A stretch of DNA of 8,583 nt from Thermoplasmatota archaeon (GCA_022866015.1 JALHTX010000252.1:1-8583), one strand, 5' to 3'. Counted from the first letter of the stretch, positions 1 to 5,904 are shown. Made by a program: numbers and translations. Notes: generated from the sequence alone by a model not told the origin.

Positions 1-623
1 GTACCTAAAATATTATTTTCAGTCCAAAAAGGAATTCCATCGTTATCAACATCAAATTGATTTAGTGAAAACCATACCTCATAATTTTTACCATTGATAT
101 GACCATAACCATCACTATCATTAAAACTATCATCACCAGACCATCGTCCAGTTTTAAAATTATAGATAACACTAAAACTTTCCATTTCTAATTTTTCGGT
201 TCCAAAAAGTTTCTTTTTTGTTTCAAAGATTTTAAATTCAACTGTTGCTGTTTCTTGTTCATCTTCTACATCTTTTAAAGATTCCCATCCAATAAAGCCT
301 GTATCCCAGTCATTAATATCATTACCAATCCATATTGCATTATCAACAATTGCTTCGAAATGAAAAGTGGGTTTTATCTTCCATGAATTACCTATTTTTA
401 TAAATTCATTTTCAATTCCTTTTTTATGAATTCTATTAACTTCCAAAAAAACACCTTGAGTGGTATTTTCTGGACTAATTGTATTATCGACAGTTACAGT
501 TTTATCGTTATAGATTACTTTATCTTCATCAACAGATTTTTTATAAAAAATTAAAAAATAAACAGATCCAACAAGTAAACATAAGATAAAAACAGAAATT
601 ACCCACATAACAAATCTATTCAT
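1..623 (-). CDS. Membrane-anchored, Asp-rich extracytoplasmic protein (3' end beyond window)
   Basis: Translating the minus strand from the ATG at 621-623 gives 207 open codons running off the left edge, so the gene is partial. Residues 5-27 are a strong hydrophobic segment (signal anchor or signal peptide) followed by Lys-Lys. The rest is polar and acidic and should lie outside the cell. Near the cut end is an Asp-rich stretch (residues 164-180, containing NDSDGYGHINGK), then EVWF and DVDNDGIPFWTENN. The DxDxDG spacing is that of calcium-binding loops of the EF-hand/thrombospondin-3 type. I recall the combination GYGH..G..YEVWF plus DNDGIPYWTE from secreted Thermoplasmata-type proteins of unknown function; that is memory, not a search. 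A GAGGGC purine run at 628-633 lies four bases before the ATG and supports this start. Function unknown; calcium-stabilised surface protein is an inference. Confidence 0.75.
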   Translation of the reverse strand, partial: MNRFVMWVISVFILCLLVGSVYFLIFYKKSVDEDKVIYNDKTVTVDNTISPENTTQGVFLEVNRIHKKGIENEFIKIGNSWKIKPTFHFEAIVDNAIWIGNDINDWDTGFIGWESLKDVEDEQETATVEFKIFETKKKLFGTEKLEMESFSVIYNFKTGRWSGDDSFNDSDGYGHINGKNYEVWFSLNQFDVDNDGIPFWTENNILG

Positions 624-929
624 TTAAGCCCTCTTATATAAATAGATTAACACTCCTTAATAAATTTTTTTATTATAAATTTTAGCATATTTTATATCCA
701 TATTGGTATAAACCTCAGTTTCTAGGCTTATTCAATTCTCTCCTGTTGACTTTTTCAATAATATGTTAAAAGGCATAGTTGTATACTTCGCCCCTAACCG
801 TTTCAAGACTACTTTTACACTTATAAAGCATTATTATATAATTATTCCATATAAAAATATAAGTATAGCTTCTTATATGATTTTCATTTCACAAAAAATA
901 AGAAAAAAGATTTAGAGTTTGGTTTTTAG
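624..929. other. AT-rich intergenic stretch between two minus-strand genes
   Basis: This stretch holds no convincing gene. On the minus strand it carries the 3' trailer of the downstream-ending peptidase-like gene and the promoter of the membrane protein. TATA-like AATTTATAATA lies near 671-681, about 50 bases before that start, and a second one (TTTATATAA) near 635-643 is too close to it. An AT-rich hairpin can form at 857-878 (ATATAAG / CTTATAT, 8-base loop). No tRNA-like cloverleaf was seen. Confidence 0.5.
892..909 (-). terminator. Candidate poly-T terminator
   Basis: Read on the minus strand, about 20 bases after the stop of the peptidase-like gene, there are two T6 runs separated by a short CTTA (TTTTTTCTTATTTTTT). 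Archaeal RNA polymerase commonly terminates at such T tracts without a strong hairpin. Given the AT-rich background the assignment is only moderately secure. Confidence 0.4.
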
Positions 930-2450
930 TTATAGTAATAGGTTTAGTATTTTTTCAAGGAATGGAAAGCGATGAATTAGTTTTTCTATTAGTGATAATA
1001 GACTATTGATTTCTTTGTCTTTGCATGTTGTAAGTGATACATTGATTATTTCATAATCGCTTGTATTTTCTTTATTTTCAATCTTTATCTGTCCTGAGAA
1101 ATTTGTTTTTTGTGTGTCAGGTGCAATAACTTGAACATTAACAGTAACTATTCCATCCTCAGGTGTTACGTTATCTCCATTGGATGGCGTGAAAGTCCAT
1201 GTGCCCCAATTTGGATGCTCTGTAATAGTCCAGTTTAGTATAGAATCTGCATCACCAATGTTTTTTACTATAAAACTTCCATTTACTGTTGCTCCTGGTT
1301 TTATATCAGCCCAACTAAATGCTCCTTCACATTTAAGATCAGGGTTTTTTTCAGGTTCAGGTTGCCATATTTTGACTGTCGGATCACCTGCGAATAATAC
1401 GCAATCTGCAATTGTTGGATATTCTGCACATGCAAGATTATAAGCATCCTTAATAGTATAATTGGAGTTCATCGCATGAAACATGTAATCTTGCCATTCT
1501 AAGGATACTGACCATCCAGGGCAGTCGGCCATGCCAATATATCCAACAGTAACTGTGTTCTGCAGTTCTCCTTTTCTACACTCATATGAGAGGGTTCCTG
1601 GTCCTGTTTCTCGCATAGCTTCGCAACTGCACAGCATAGCAAATCTTATAGGATCACGGTTTTCCATATCATTGTGAAGTTGATCTGCGGTATAATATAT
1701 GCCTTCTGCATTTGCTTGAAATCTTGTTGGCAAATGAACTGAATGCGCTATTTCATAAAAGATATTCATATCTGGGTTACTAACATATGATGAAATAATT
1801 TCTATGGTTGGTAATGATATACTTGTGGTAGAATCACACCATTCTTTAAGCCAGCTATCTGCATTTAATCTCCATTCTAGCCAGGGATCTGGATAGCTAG
1901 CATCATTAAACCCTGAGAGAGAAAACCCTTCATTAGGCGCCGGGATACCATCTCCAATAATGTTTCCATCATCATCATATAAAATAGTGTTTCCGTTTTT
2001 GTATCTAACCTCCCAGCAGAGTAATGGGAAAAGTTGGTTGTTGTCAATAGAATAAAAATTTTTTAGATCATTTACTTCTGGAAAAAAAACTTTTTCCATC
2101 CATGCGACATTATTCTCATCTATTTTAAATGAATTTAAATTCATTTGCATGATATCTAATCTAAGATCTTGTATATCGGTCCATTCTTTTTCAAATTTAA
2201 TTATATTATTATCCTCCGGGTCTTCTTGTAATAAGATATAATCATTTTTAATCACAACATCATTGATGACATGTTGCCAATATTTTACATGCATATCTCC
2301 AATTATTTTTTCTTCTGTAAGTAGCTTATCTTGTGTTTGACTGATTTGTATCAATATCTGGTTTTCATAATTTTGTGATCCATTTATAATTGGAAAAAAA
2401 GCTAATCCTATAAACAAACCAATGATAAGAATTACAATTTCTTTCTTCAT
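930..2450 (-). CDS. Secreted caspase/gingipain-like (clan CD) protein with C-terminal Ig-like domain
   Basis: The 506-residue product is counted from the ATG at 2448-2450; a TTG at 2468 would add six residues, but the signal peptide (Lys-Lys, then a hydrophobic core at residues 4-22) fits the ATG, preceded by a GGGGGA run. Residues ~155-360 look like a clan-CD cysteine-peptidase fold: a strand ending FYEIAHSVH (His236, His239), then FAMLCSCEAM (Cys274, Cys276), then TVTVGYIGM, and closing AGDPTVKIW as in gingipain-like proteins. The usual His-Gly is His-Ser here, so activity is uncertain. Residues ~372-475 are a beta-sandwich repeat (GAFSWADIKPGATVNGSFIV, later WGTWTFTPSNGD) of the Ig/BACON-like kind common in archaeal surface proteins. 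The end, RFPFLEKILNLLL, is an amphipathic tail. Likely secreted or surface-bound; substrate unknown. Family placement is by motif reading only. Confidence 0.75.
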   Translation of the reverse strand: MKKEIVILIIGLFIGLAFFPIINGSQNYENQILIQISQTQDKLLTEEKIIGDMHVKYWQHVINDVVIKNDYILLQEDPEDNNIIKFEKEWTDIQDLRLDIMQMNLNSFKIDENNVAWMEKVFFPEVNDLKNFYSIDNNQLFPLLCWEVRYKNGNTILYDDDGNIIGDGIPAPNEGFSLSGFNDASYPDPWLEWRLNADSWLKEWCDSTTSISLPTIEIISSYVSNPDMNIFYEIAHSVHLPTRFQANAEGIYYTADQLHNDMENRDPIRFAMLCSCEAMRETGPGTLSYECRKGELQNTVTVGYIGMADCPGWSVSLEWQDYMFHAMNSNYTIKDAYNLACAEYPTIADCVLFAGDPTVKIWQPEPEKNPDLKCEGAFSWADIKPGATVNGSFIVKNIGDADSILNWTITEHPNWGTWTFTPSNGDNVTPEDGIVTVNVQVIAPDTQKTNFSGQIKIENKENTSDYEIINVSLTTCKDKEINSLLSLIEKLIHRFPFLEKILNLLL

Positions 2451-2545
2451 ACTATTTTTCCCCCACAATTTTAATATTAATAATTAGCTAGGTTCCTCTT
2501 ATATTTTATCCTTAATAATATATACAATAAAATTAAAAATAAAAT

Positions 2546-3052
2546 TTATTTTATTTTTTCAACAAAAGCAATATTTGAACCAGATGATTCTCTTATTTTA
2601 TAGCTTTTAATTTCTAACCCGAAAAGCTCCTTTTGTAATTCGATAAGCCTTAGATCTACACCCATTTTTTTTATTATATCGTAATAATTATCTCCAAGAA
2701 CATTTTTGAATTCTTCAATGAAAAAATAACCTGCTTTTGTACCAAGATATTTTTTAAAAAGATCGATTAGGTCTTGTATGGCCATACCAACCTGCTTTGG
2801 TTTAACTTTATCAAAATCATAAGATACAGATATATCTTCGATAGAATAGTCTATAACTGAAATATCACCGATTTCTATAAACTTTAGAAAACTATAATTA
2901 GTCTTTAACTCACTTAACAGTTTTTTTATAACTGCCCAAGCATAATCATTAGATGTTTTAGAACTAGCAACAATAATCAGAGAAATCAATGTATGTTTTA
3001 TAACCTCTGAATTTGCTATATCTAAAGCGTCCTTATCATTAGAATCAATCAT
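2546..3052 (-). CDS. Conserved-looking hypothetical protein, 168 residues
   Basis: I do not recognise a named family. The product is soluble-looking, mixed alpha/beta, with a moderately hydrophobic stretch at residues 18-30 (IKHTLISLIIVAS) too polar at its edges for a sure membrane segment. A central part (residues ~87-125: VGMAIQDLIDLFKKYLGTKAGYFFIEEFKNVLG) and MGVDLRLIELQKELFG read like conserved helical segments. The ATG at 3050-3052 is supported by GAGG at 3060-3063, seven bases upstream, and a TATA-like box about 34 bases upstream. The gene stands alone: about 95 bases separate it from the secreted-protein gene downstream on the same strand, and upstream is a divergent intergenic region. 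Composition matches its neighbours. Function unknown. Confidence 0.7.
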   Translation of the reverse strand: MIDSNDKDALDIANSEVIKHTLISLIIVASSKTSNDYAWAVIKKLLSELKTNYSFLKFIEIGDISVIDYSIEDISVSYDFDKVKPKQVGMAIQDLIDLFKKYLGTKAGYFFIEEFKNVLGDNYYDIIKKMGVDLRLIELQKELFGLEIKSYKIRESSGSNIAFVEKIK

Positions 3053-3388
3053 GGTTTTTCCTCAAAAGAGACAAAGATCATTTTTTATATCAAAACTAAG
3101 TTTATTTACTTTATTATTGTTTGATACAAAAATAATATAGGAAATAGGAATAAGCAAATCAAAGTTTTATTTAAAGAGTGAACTAGAACTAAAAGAAACA
3201 TTAGCATAGGTAACCGATACTTGAAAATTAAATAAAAATTCTTCTATAAGATACAAAATTGAAATAAAAGTATATAACCAAAAAGAAAATTGAATTTCTA
3301 ATAGGAAAATGAATTTTTATATATCAACCCAGCTTTTTTTTAAATAATTAAGCAAATTTTATCAAAACAAAAGCATTTTTCATATATT
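3053..3388. other. Divergent intergenic region, about 336 bases
   Basis: It separates the minus-strand hypothetical gene from the plus-strand MBL-fold gene and must hold both promoters. For the plus strand, TTTTTATATAT (3313-3323) and TTTAAATAA (3338-3346) are TATA-like; the second would start a transcript about 20 bases before the ATG at 3389. The middle part (about 3120-3300) is AT-rich with no open frame of note, no tRNA-like fold and no clear repeat. I see nothing more in it. Confidence 0.45.
3060..3091 (-). promoter_or_regulatory. Candidate promoter and ribosome-binding site of the 168-residue hypothetical gene
   Basis: On the minus strand GATATAAAAAA (3081-3091) resembles an archaeal TATA box. 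Counting about 26 bases downstream puts initiation near 3060, giving a very short leader that contains or borders GAGG (3060-3063), seven bases before the ATG. Position and sequence agree, but A/T-rich matches are easy to find in this genome. Confidence 0.4.
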
Positions 3389-4039
3389 ATGAAAATATAT
3401 TGTATATATGGTATAGGTTACGATTCAAATATTTATATTATAACTGGAAAAGTACCTACAATTATTGATTGTGGTACTGGATTAAATCAAAAATATGTAG
3501 AAGATAAAATACGTGAAATTATTAACTCTGAAGAAATATTGCAAGTTATACTTACTCATGAACATTATGATCATTGCGGCGGATTAAAAAAAATCTATGG
3601 AATTTCTAATAAAAATGTTAAAGTTTTTGCGCATATTCTGGCATCAAACAAAATAGAGAAAGGGGAAAGCGATTTTGCAAGAATACTAGGCGGCATAATG
3701 CCTAAAATGTCTGTTGATATAAAACTTAATAATAAAGAAACAATACAAATAGGAGATGAAGACTTTCTTGTAATTCATACACCAGGTCATACCTCTGGCT
3801 GTATTTGTTTATATTCTAAGCAAAGCAAAACATTGTTCTCTGGTGACACAGTTTTTGCATATGGTTCATTTGGAAGATATGACCTTCCAGGAGGAGACGC
3901 TTATGCGCTAAAAGATTCAATTAAGAAGCTTTCTAAATTTGATATTGAAAATCTTTATCCGGGCCATGAAACAATTGTTGAAGGTAATGGAAACATTCAT
4001 ATAAAAAAAAGCCTTGAAAATACTAGTTATATTATATGA
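3389..4039 (+). CDS. Metallo-beta-lactamase-fold hydrolase, glyoxalase II-like
   Basis: The 216-residue protein has the complete metal-binding set of the MBL superfamily: THEHYDH (His57, His59, Asp61, His62), His134 in TPGHTSG, bridging Asp153 in FSGDTVF, and His193 in PGHE, plus the early IIDCGTG strand end. All seven ligands are present and correctly spaced, so a dinuclear-metal hydrolase is expected. The segment SGDTVFAYGSFGRYDLPGGD is typical of glyoxalase II/persulfide-dioxygenase-like archaeal members. It is cytoplasmic and has no extra domain. The substrate (thioester, phosphodiester or other) cannot be read from the sequence. The ATG has no ribosome-binding site, so a short-leader or leaderless transcript is likely. 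It overlaps the next gene by ATGA (4036-4039), which implies translational coupling with the DUF504 protein. Confidence 0.93.
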   Translation: MKIYCIYGIGYDSNIYIITGKVPTIIDCGTGLNQKYVEDKIREIINSEEILQVILTHEHYDHCGGLKKIYGISNKNVKVFAHILASNKIEKGESDFARILGGIMPKMSVDIKLNNKETIQIGDEDFLVIHTPGHTSGCICLYSKQSKTLFSGDTVFAYGSFGRYDLPGGDAYALKDSIKKLSKFDIENLYPGHETIVEGNGNIHIKKSLENTSYII

Positions 4040-4275
4040 GTAATAATATGAATCCTCGTGATATTTTAAATAAGATAAAATGGGATAAAGACTACGATTT
4101 TAATTTTATACAGATTTGGTATGTTCATCGAGGTGCACCAAATAACACTAAAATTATTACAGGAAAAGATGTTTTAGAAATACAAAAAACTTTTATAAAA
4201 ACAGTTTCTGCGATGATACCAATGCATAGAATTATTAAAATTAAATATAACGAAAAAACACTTTTTGAACGATAA
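4036..4275 (+). CDS. DUF504 / UPF0248 (MJ1316-type) protein
   Basis: The 79-residue product matches the UPF0248/DUF504 family over its whole length: PRDILNKIKWDKDYDF, then WYVHRGAPNNTKIITGKDV (HRGAP at 31-35), then AMIPMHRIIKIKY (IPxHRI at 61-66) and a final basic-aromatic end. Family length is about 75-90 residues, so it is intact. The family, named after MJ1316, has been proposed from comparative genomics to recognise RNA ends, especially cyclic-phosphate ends; I know of no direct proof for this stand-alone archaeal form. Its ATG overlaps the MBL gene's TGA, so the two are almost surely co-translated. A second ATG (4048) would give a start nearer the usual family N-terminus. Linkage to an MBL-fold hydrolase is compatible with an RNA-processing job, which is inference. 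Confidence 0.92.
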   Translation: MSNNMNPRDILNKIKWDKDYDFNFIQIWYVHRGAPNNTKIITGKDVLEIQKTFIKTVSAMIPMHRIIKIKYNEKTLFER

Positions 4276-4295
4276 AGAAATATTTTAAACAAAAA

Positions 4296-4306
4296 TTTTA
4301 TATATT
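4296..4306 (+). promoter_or_regulatory. TATA box of the zinc-ribbon gene
   Basis: TTTTATATATT is centred about 25 bases before the ATG at 4326, the spacing expected if transcription starts on that ATG (leaderless mRNA). A weaker TATA-like AAGTATAAAAT at 4310-4320 would instead suit the ATG at 4350. Confidence 0.45.
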
Positions 4307-4325
4307 AATAAGTATAAAATATTAT

Positions 4326-4478
4326 ATGGTAATAATGGTAATAAAAAGTATGATGTATGAACAAAAATGTTCCAAATGCGGAAAATCTATGAAAATGATA
4401 CCTATAAAAAGACTTGATTCAAAAATGATAATAGAGTACTATTGTAATGATTGCGATGAATCAATAACTTTTTATTAG
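4326..4478 (+). CDS. Small zinc-ribbon protein, 42-50 residues
   Basis: This open frame is short but shows a clear pattern: CSKCGK, about 25 residues, then CNDCDES, ending ITFY before TAG at 4476-4478. Two CxxC knuckles at that spacing are a classic zinc ribbon. Possible starts are ATG at 4326 (50 residues, fitting the TATA box as a leaderless start), 4335, 4350 or 4353 (about 42 residues; the M-M-Y-E start is the most protein-like). The gene is about 50 bases after the DUF504 stop, on the same strand. Single zinc-ribbon microproteins in archaea often bind nucleic acid or act as subunits, but nothing here fixes a partner. That it is a real gene is supported by the intact cysteines, although comparison with relatives would be needed for certainty. 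Confidence 0.65.
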   Translation: MVIMVIKSMMYEQKCSKCGKSMKMIPIKRLDSKMIIEYYCNDCDESITFY

Positions 4479-4554
4479 GATCATGACGAATTTAAAAAAG
4501 CAAACTATTTTTAGTTAACTTTTAAAAACATCAAACATTTATTCAAAACCTACT

Positions 4555-4737
4555 ATGATTATAAAACCAATTGTTTCAGATTCACTTGGCGTTCGTTCCA
4601 TGGCAATATATGTCGAAACAGAAGATTGCAAGATATTAATTGATCCATCTGCTGCACTTGGGCCTTCTAGATATGGTTTGCCACCTAGGTATCTGCAATA
4701 CCCAGCGTGTCTATATCATATACCATTTTTATGTTGA
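4555..4737 (+). pseudogene. 3'-truncated UPF0282 (MBL-superfamily, COG2248-like) gene remnant
   Basis: The first ~44 codons read MIIKPIVSDSLGVRSMAIYVETEDCKILIDPSAALGPSRYGLPP (pieces: SLGVRSMAIYVET, ILIDPSAALGPSRYGLPP), which is the N-terminus of the archaeal UPF0282 family, predicted MBL-fold hydrolases of roughly 300 residues. After about base 4686 the family pattern stops. The remaining 16 codons (RYLQYPACLYHIPFLC) look random and end in TGA. The HxHxDH metal site, which lies downstream in the family, is missing, so the product cannot be an active hydrolase. The break is not a simple frameshift: I find no continuation in other frames downstream, where a repeat-rich stretch begins. Deletion or replacement of the 3' part by a rearrangement is the likely cause. 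The start region and codon use still look normal, so the loss may be recent, or the site may be an assembly junction. Confidence 0.8.
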
Positions 4738-4830
4738 TGACATAAATCTATTTTGGCTTTTAATGTTGGTTTTAATCTTGTTTTAATGTTGTTTTTTTAA
4801 ATGGCAATTTGCCATTGGTAATGCTATATC

Positions 4831-4882
4831 TTAATGCTGTTTTTTAATGCTATGTCTTAATGCTGTTTTTTAATGCTATGCC
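4831..4882 (+). repeat. Two 26-base tandem units
   Basis: Units at 4831-4856 and 4857-4882 differ by a single base (the penultimate T versus C). Each consists of two half-units, TTAATGCTGTTTTT and TAATGCTATG, and a partial, diverged half-unit precedes them at 4817-4830. The near identity suggests recent slippage or unequal exchange inside the repeat island. Confidence 0.8.
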
Positions 4883-4893
4883 ATGCCATGTTG

Positions 4894-4918
4894 AATAACA
4901 TTACGTAGTAATGTTATT
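4894..4918. repeat. Perfect 11-base inverted repeat, 3-base spacer
   Basis: AATAACATTAC at 4894-4904 is exactly complementary to GTAATGTTATT at 4908-4918, with GTA between. It lies between the 26-base and 37-base repeat blocks. It could fold as a hairpin or cruciform, or be a protein-binding dyad; no T run follows closely enough to make it an ordinary terminator. Confidence 0.75.
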
Positions 4919-4933
4919 AGGCTTGGGATTAGG

Positions 4934-5082
4934 TTAATGCTGTTTTTAGCATTACCCTTTAATGCTGGGGTTAATGCTATTTTTGGCATTACCCTTTAAT
5001 GCTGGTCTTTAATGCTATTTTTGGGTTTATCCTTTAGTATTGGTTTTTAATGATATTTTCTTATGTTGTTTTTAATGTTATT
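4934..5082 (+). repeat. 37-base tandem repeat, about four decaying units with internal hairpins
   Basis: Units lie at 4934-4970, 4971-5007, 5008-5045 (38 bases) and 5046-5082. The first two agree at 33 of 37 positions; the third and fourth are progressively diverged. Unit 1 contains a stem TAATGCT (4935-4941) / AGCATTA (4948-4954) with a GTTTTT loop; unit 2 has TAATGC (4972-4977) / GCATTA (4986-4991). Because each TAATGC can pair with the GCATTA on either side, alternative hairpins are possible along the array. Confidence 0.75.
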
Positions 5083-5174
5083 AATCAATATTGGTTTTAA
5101 TGGCATTTTGTCTTATCCTATGTTGATATTGAATCATTTTCCTATAGAACAGAGGTTAACGAACATAGAAAAAA

Positions 5175-5229
5175 CCAATTAAAAAATCGGTTTAACATGT
5201 CGATGACATTTCTGATTTTTTAGCATTGG
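5175..5229. repeat. Nested 55-base imperfect palindrome
   Basis: The outer arms are CCAAT plus TAAAAAATC (5175-5188) and GATTTTTTA plus ATTGG (5214-5222, 5225-5229): 14 pairs interrupted only by a two-base GC bulge. Inside lies a second dyad, ATGTC (5197-5201) / GACAT (5205-5209). It sits about 80 bases before the helix-hairpin-helix gene. A third small hairpin, AAAACAA / TTGTTTT, follows at 5239-5256. It may be a structured leader, a binding site, or the end of a decayed mobile sequence; I cannot tell which. Confidence 0.6.
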
Positions 5230-5307
5230 AATCAGAATAAAACAATTTGTTGTTTTTATGATGGTTTGTTTTTTAAAGAAAAAAATGATTATAATATTAT
5301 AAGATAG

Positions 5308-5904
5308 ATGAAAAAAAATATAAATCAGTTGAAAAGGAGTAGATTATATTCTGAAGAATTAGGAATCAAACTAAACGAGAGAACAGATGATGAGATTTTT
5401 AAATGGTTTTTAGCAAGTATTTTGTTCGGAGCAAGAATATCCGAAACAATTGCGAAAAATACATACAAAACTTTTGAAAAATATCAGGTTCTGACACCTG
5501 AGAAGATATTAGATGCTGGATGGGATGAGTTGGTAAGAATACTTGATGAGGGTGGCTATGTGAGGTATGATTTCTCAACCGCAGATAAATTACTTCTTAT
5601 TTGTAAAACCCTTTTGGAAAATTACGGCTCGTTAACTTGTTTATATAAAGAATCAAAAAATAGTAAAGATTTAGAACAGAGGTTAATGGGATTCAAAGGT
5701 ATAGGTCCTATAACTGTAAATATCTTTTTAAGGGAATTGACACCCTTTTGGACGAAGGCTAATCCAAAGGTTTTATTATTAGTTAAGAAACTTGCTAAAA
5801 AATTTGGAGTGAGATTGGATAAATATAATAGGAATAGTTTAACATTTGTCCGAATAGAAGCAGGTCTTATTAGATTACGAAAGGGGGCGAAAAACTCAGA
5901 CTAA
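5308..5904 (+). CDS. Helix-hairpin-helix protein related to endonuclease III-type DNA glycosylases
   Basis: The 198-residue, mostly helical product resembles the HhH-GPD (endonuclease III) fold: an N-terminal helical part (TDDEIFKWFLASILFGARISETIAKNTYKTF, residues 26-56), a middle part (AGWDELVRILDEGGYVRYDFSTADKL, 70-95) and a helix-hairpin-helix at 123-143 (LMGFKGIGPITVNIFLREL). In the active enzymes the hairpin carries a Lys (bifunctional members) and a catalytic Asp follows about 18 residues later. Here the Lys position is Ile135, and the later position falls in KANPK with no Asp. The iron-sulfur cysteine cluster is also absent. A DNA-binding, possibly non-catalytic relative is therefore the cautious reading. 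The ATG has no ribosome-binding site; the gene ends by a 4-base convergent overlap with the AbrB-type gene. Confidence 0.8.
   Translation: MKKNINQLKRSRLYSEELGIKLNERTDDEIFKWFLASILFGARISETIAKNTYKTFEKYQVLTPEKILDAGWDELVRILDEGGYVRYDFSTADKLLLICKTLLENYGSLTCLYKESKNSKDLEQRLMGFKGIGPITVNIFLRELTPFWTKANPKVLLLVKKLAKKFGVRLDKYNRNSLTFVRIEAGLIRLRKGAKNSD

Larger units (their letters stand above)
4755..5112 (+). repeat. Degenerate TAATG-type repeat island
   Basis: About 350 bases are dominated by variants of TTTTAATGCTGTT/TTTTAATGCTATT; I count some 16 copies of TAATG on the plus strand by eye, plus several CATTA. The plus strand is strikingly T/G-rich and C-poor. Both strands are full of stops in all frames, and the units are 26 and 37 bases, not multiples of three, so it is not coding. 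A near-perfect palindrome ATGGCAATTTGCCAT sits at 4801-4815. Order decays toward both edges, as in an old minisatellite. It starts about 70 bases after the point where the UPF0282 gene loses its family sequence. It is not a CRISPR array: no constant repeat with unique spacers. Confidence 0.8.

Noticed and set aside
763..915. 50-codon plus-strand frame (MLKGIVVYF...) in the intergenic region
   Set aside because: No family pattern, no ribosome-binding site, very A/T-driven codons, and it overlaps the probable terminator of the gene on the other strand.
624..929. tRNA or other stable RNA gene
   Set aside because: No T-loop GTTCRA pattern or acceptor pairing was found, and the GC content is too low for a stable archaeal RNA.
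1180..1443. 87-codon open frame on the plus strand
   Set aside because: It lies antisense inside the secreted-protein gene, whose Ig-like domain and caspase-like motifs are clear; no promoter or ribosome site of its own.
4755..5112. CRISPR array
   Set aside because: Units are tandem and degenerate with no unique spacers of constant length, and no cas gene is nearby.
5288..5302. TTATAATATTATAAG as the TATA box of the HhH gene
   Set aside because: It is only about 13 bases from the ATG, too close for the usual 25-base spacing unless the start codon is misassigned; no later Met fits.
4740..5307. Insertion sequence inside the UPF0282 gene
   Set aside because: No transposase frame, no matching terminal inverted repeats flanking the island, and no second half of the gene on the far side.
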